Source: Limisphaerales bacterium (GTDB taxonomy: Bacteria; Verrucomicrobiota; Verrucomicrobiae; Limisphaerales; UBA11358). From it: a DNA stretch of 7,324 bases. Position 1 is the first letter of the stretch, and the number at the start of each line of letters is the position of its first letter. Both the position numbers and the translations under genes were made by a program. Positions 5,776 to 7,324 of the stretch are shown in pieces. The stretch is taken from positions 2,674 to 9,997 of the forward strand of contig PLZL01000420.1 of NCBI GenBank assembly GCA_003152145.1, written 5' to 3'. Below the pieces are notes generated by a model. That model was not told the origin of the DNA and ran no database searches. It was given only the letters and a program-made list of their open reading frames with translations.

Positions 5776-5976
5776 ATGGCAGAAGGATATTGCGTCAAAT
5801 GCAAGGCCAAGCGGGAAATCTCGAATGGCGTCGAGGAAACGATGAAGAACGGGCGCAAGGCCATCAAGGGCAAGTGCCCGACCTGCGGCACGGTCATGTT
5901 CAAGATTTTGGGCGGCAAGGCCGCTCCGGCCAGCGCGGCTCCGGCCGCGCCAACCACCCCGACCGCGACGAGTTGA
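5776..5976 (+). CDS. DUF5679 small zinc-ribbon protein
   Basis: This 66-aa protein has two CxxC knuckles: C6/C9 (YCVKCKAKREI) and C34/C37 (KCPTCGTVMF). Between them is the NGVEETMKNGRKAIKG segment that I recognise as DUF5679. The four cysteines should bind one zinc ion. The last 20 residues are an Ala/Pro/Thr tail, probably disordered. The function is unknown; proteins of this family often sit near DNA- or nucleotide-related genes, but no role can be claimed from sequence. ATG 5776 fits the family start; the open frame continues upstream to 5608 without similarity to anything I know. It stops 2 nt before the NDK start, so the two genes should be co-transcribed and probably translationally coupled. 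No clear Shine-Dalgarno sequence precedes it. Confidence 0.85.
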   Translation: MAEGYCVKCKAKREISNGVEETMKNGRKAIKGKCPTCGTVMFKILGGKAAPASAAPAAPTTPTATS

Positions 5977-5978
5977 TT

Positions 5979-7160
5979 ATGTCCCAGCCCCAGCTCGCCT
6001 ACGTCATCGTCACTCCCTATTCGCTTTACAAGTCGCGCACCGGCGGCATTTTGAGCCGGCTCATCTCGCGCACCGGCCTCGATCTGGCCGCGATGCGGAT
6101 GTTTGCACCGGGCCCGGAACTGGCAAGGCAATACGCCGAAGCGATTGTTTCCGCCGAAGACCCGCAGGACCGGAAAATCCAGGAATTGCTCCATGACTAC
6201 GTTCTTAAAGATTTTTCGCCCGATCCGAAGACGGGACGCCGCCGGCGCGTTCTGGTGATGGTTTTTCGCGGCGAGGATGCGGTGCGCAAAGTGCGGGCGG
6301 TCGTCGGCAATTTGAGTCCCGACCGCCGCAGCGGCGAAACGATTCGCGACACCTACAGCGATTTGATCATGGATGACGACGAACAAACAGTGCGTTACTT
6401 CGAGCCGGCCGTGCTGGCCGCGCCGAATGTGGAGGAAGCCGAGACCAAATTGAAATTGTGGGCGCGTTTCTCCGATTCCGACGGCGGCGTTTTGGAAGAC
6501 GTCATCGTTTATCCGCCTGGACAGAAAGGCGAGCGCACGCTGGTGCTCATCAAGCCGGACAACTTCAAATTCCCGACCGGCCGCCCCGGCAACGTGATTG
6601 ATTTCTTTTCACGCACGGGGCTTTACGTTGTCGGCGTCAAAGTGCTGCACATGAGCCTGGCGCAGGCGATGGACTTTTACGGCCCCGTCCGCGAAGTGTT
6701 GCGCACCAAGCTCAAGGGAGGAATCGGCGAACGCGCCGGGCATCTGCTGGAAAAGGAATTTGGCTTCAAAATTCCACCAGCCGCGCAAAAGGCCCTCGGC
6801 GACGTGCTTGGTCCGCTGCACGGCGATAACCAGTTTGACAACATCATGCGGTTCATGACCGGCCACACGCCATCCGAATTGAAAACGGACGCGGAGCGCC
6901 GGCAACCCGGCACTCAAAAGTGCATCGCGCTGGTTTATGAAGGCGTGAACGCCGTCCGCAAAATCCGCGACGTGCTCGGCCCGACCGACCCGTCCACGGC
7001 GCCGCCCGGTTCCATCCGCCGCGAATTCGGCTCAAACATCACGGTCAACGCCGCGCATGCTAGCGATTCGGTGGAAAATGCCAAACGCGAGTTCGCCATC
7101 ATCAAGCCGGGCGAAAATAATTTCCGGCAGGTCGTCGAGGAACTTTACGGGAAGTTATAA
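5979..7160 (+). CDS. Tandem-domain nucleoside-diphosphate kinase-like protein
   Basis: This 393-aa protein consists of two NDK-like halves. NDK passes the ATP gamma-phosphate to NDPs through a phospho-histidine. The C-terminal half (about 186-393) carries KPD at 192-194, the ALVYEGVNAVRKIRDVLGPTDP block at 317-338, GSIRREFG at 344-351, and NAAHASD at 357-363 with catalytic H360. The N-terminal half (about 5-165) keeps the fold signature (VTPYSLYKSRTGGILSRL at 11-28, FRGEDAVRKVRAVVG at 96-110, GETIRDTYSD at 119-128). It has VRYFEPAVLAAP where the active-site histidine should be, so it is probably a pseudo-kinase or structural half. From KPD to H360 is 168 residues against about 106 in ordinary NDKs, giving an insertion around 236-312. 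Start 5979 is chosen because it lies 2 nt after the DUF5679 stop and fits the domain start. The 3' end overlaps the convergent Nudix gene by 16 nt. Confidence 0.88.
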   Translation: MSQPQLAYVIVTPYSLYKSRTGGILSRLISRTGLDLAAMRMFAPGPELARQYAEAIVSAEDPQDRKIQELLHDYVLKDFSPDPKTGRRRRVLVMVFRGEDAVRKVRAVVGNLSPDRRSGETIRDTYSDLIMDDDEQTVRYFEPAVLAAPNVEEAETKLKLWARFSDSDGGVLEDVIVYPPGQKGERTLVLIKPDNFKFPTGRPGNVIDFFSRTGLYVVGVKVLHMSLAQAMDFYGPVREVLRTKLKGGIGERAGHLLEKEFGFKIPPAAQKALGDVLGPLHGDNQFDNIMRFMTGHTPSELKTDAERRQPGTQKCIALVYEGVNAVRKIRDVLGPTDPSTAPPGSIRREFGSNITVNAAHASDSVENAKREFAIIKPGENNFRQVVEELYGKL

Positions 7161-7324
7161 GCGCGCAATTTCTCCAGCAACCGCGCATCCGCGGCCGGAA
7201 ATTCAAAATCGGCCAGTTCCATTTTGTTCACCCACTTGAATGCCGCGCAATCCAACGGCTGTGGTTTGCCGGAAATCAATTTGCAGACGAAAAATTTCAG
7301 GCGAACGCTCTTTTCGGCGTAGGC
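7145..7324 (-). CDS. C-terminal end of a probable Nudix (MutT-like) hydrolase (partial)
   Basis: Reading leftward from the window edge, 59 codons end at TAA (7147-7145). The product contains AYAEKSVRLKFFVCKLISGK, then PLDCAAFKWVNKMELADFEFP and ADARLLEKL. This follows the C-terminal pattern of small MutT-type Nudix enzymes (strand with L.FF.C, then W, then eL...FP.A...L..L), which clean oxidised or non-canonical nucleoside triphosphates. The related C-terminal domain of MutY (adenine glycosylase) is the main alternative. The Nudix box itself lies outside the window, so the call rests on the tail alone. Its last 16 nt overlap the end of the convergent NDK gene. Confidence 0.6.
   Translation of the reverse strand, partial: AYAEKSVRLKFFVCKLISGKPQPLDCAAFKWVNKMELADFEFPAADARLLEKLRAYNFP

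Noticed and set aside
5580..6386. Long - strand extension upstream of the antitoxin (344 codons in total)
   Set aside because: It runs antisense through the DUF5679 and NDK genes, is low-complexity Ala/Gly/Arg-rich in that part, and the antitoxin fold begins exactly at ATG 5579.

Overview
The window looks like a chromosomal segment from a GC-rich Gram-negative bacterium, most likely of the Verrucomicrobiota (Pedosphaera/Limisphaerales-like). This rests on three things: a DUF5679 zinc-ribbon gene next to a two-domain nucleoside-diphosphate kinase, intergenic inverted repeats built on an 'accacaaagacacaaag'-type unit, and a CATCCTC heptamer repeat. These come from memory of related genomes, not from a search, so the assignment is tentative.

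Layout, left to right. At 1-75 is the last 24 codons of an unidentified + strand gene, followed by a strong intrinsic terminator (130-167). RNase D (189-1277, -) and a long-chain fatty-acid/acyl-CoA ligase (1332-2816, +) are divergent, and an imperfect inverted repeat fills the space between them and supplies the first codons of RNase D. The ligase ends 2 nt from the stop of a convergent gene on the - strand. That gene (2819-4809, -) is a SIR2-like/TPR fusion of the kind found among prokaryotic immune effectors. It is split into two overlapping reading frames by an apparent 1-nt deletion near 4244. It is visibly AT-richer than its neighbours and looks acquired. Next comes a VapC-type PIN toxin (4895-5275, -) with an AbrB/MazE-type antitoxin upstream (5352-5579, -). 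A 53-bp three-hairpin palindromic element sits between toxin and antitoxin, and a palindrome overlaps the likely antitoxin promoter.

A divergent + strand pair follows: a 66-aa DUF5679 zinc ribbon (5776-5976) and, 2 nt later, a 393-aa tandem NDK protein (5979-7160). The N-terminal kinase half lacks the active-site histidine; the C-terminal half keeps it but carries about 60 extra residues. The window closes with the C-terminus of a probable Nudix hydrolase (7145-7324, -) that overlaps the NDK gene tail to tail by 16 nt.

Functionally there are housekeeping genes (RNA maturation, fatty-acid activation, nucleotide phosphorylation and possibly nucleotide clean-up) around a small defence/stress patch made of the SIR2-TPR effector candidate and the toxin-antitoxin pair. 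The strongest points for follow-up are the frameshifted SIR2-TPR gene with its near-identical 105-bp repeats, the structured element wedged between antitoxin and toxin, and the asymmetric double NDK protein. No tRNA, rRNA, CRISPR array or complete insertion sequence is visible, and no gene-free stretch exceeds 300 bases.
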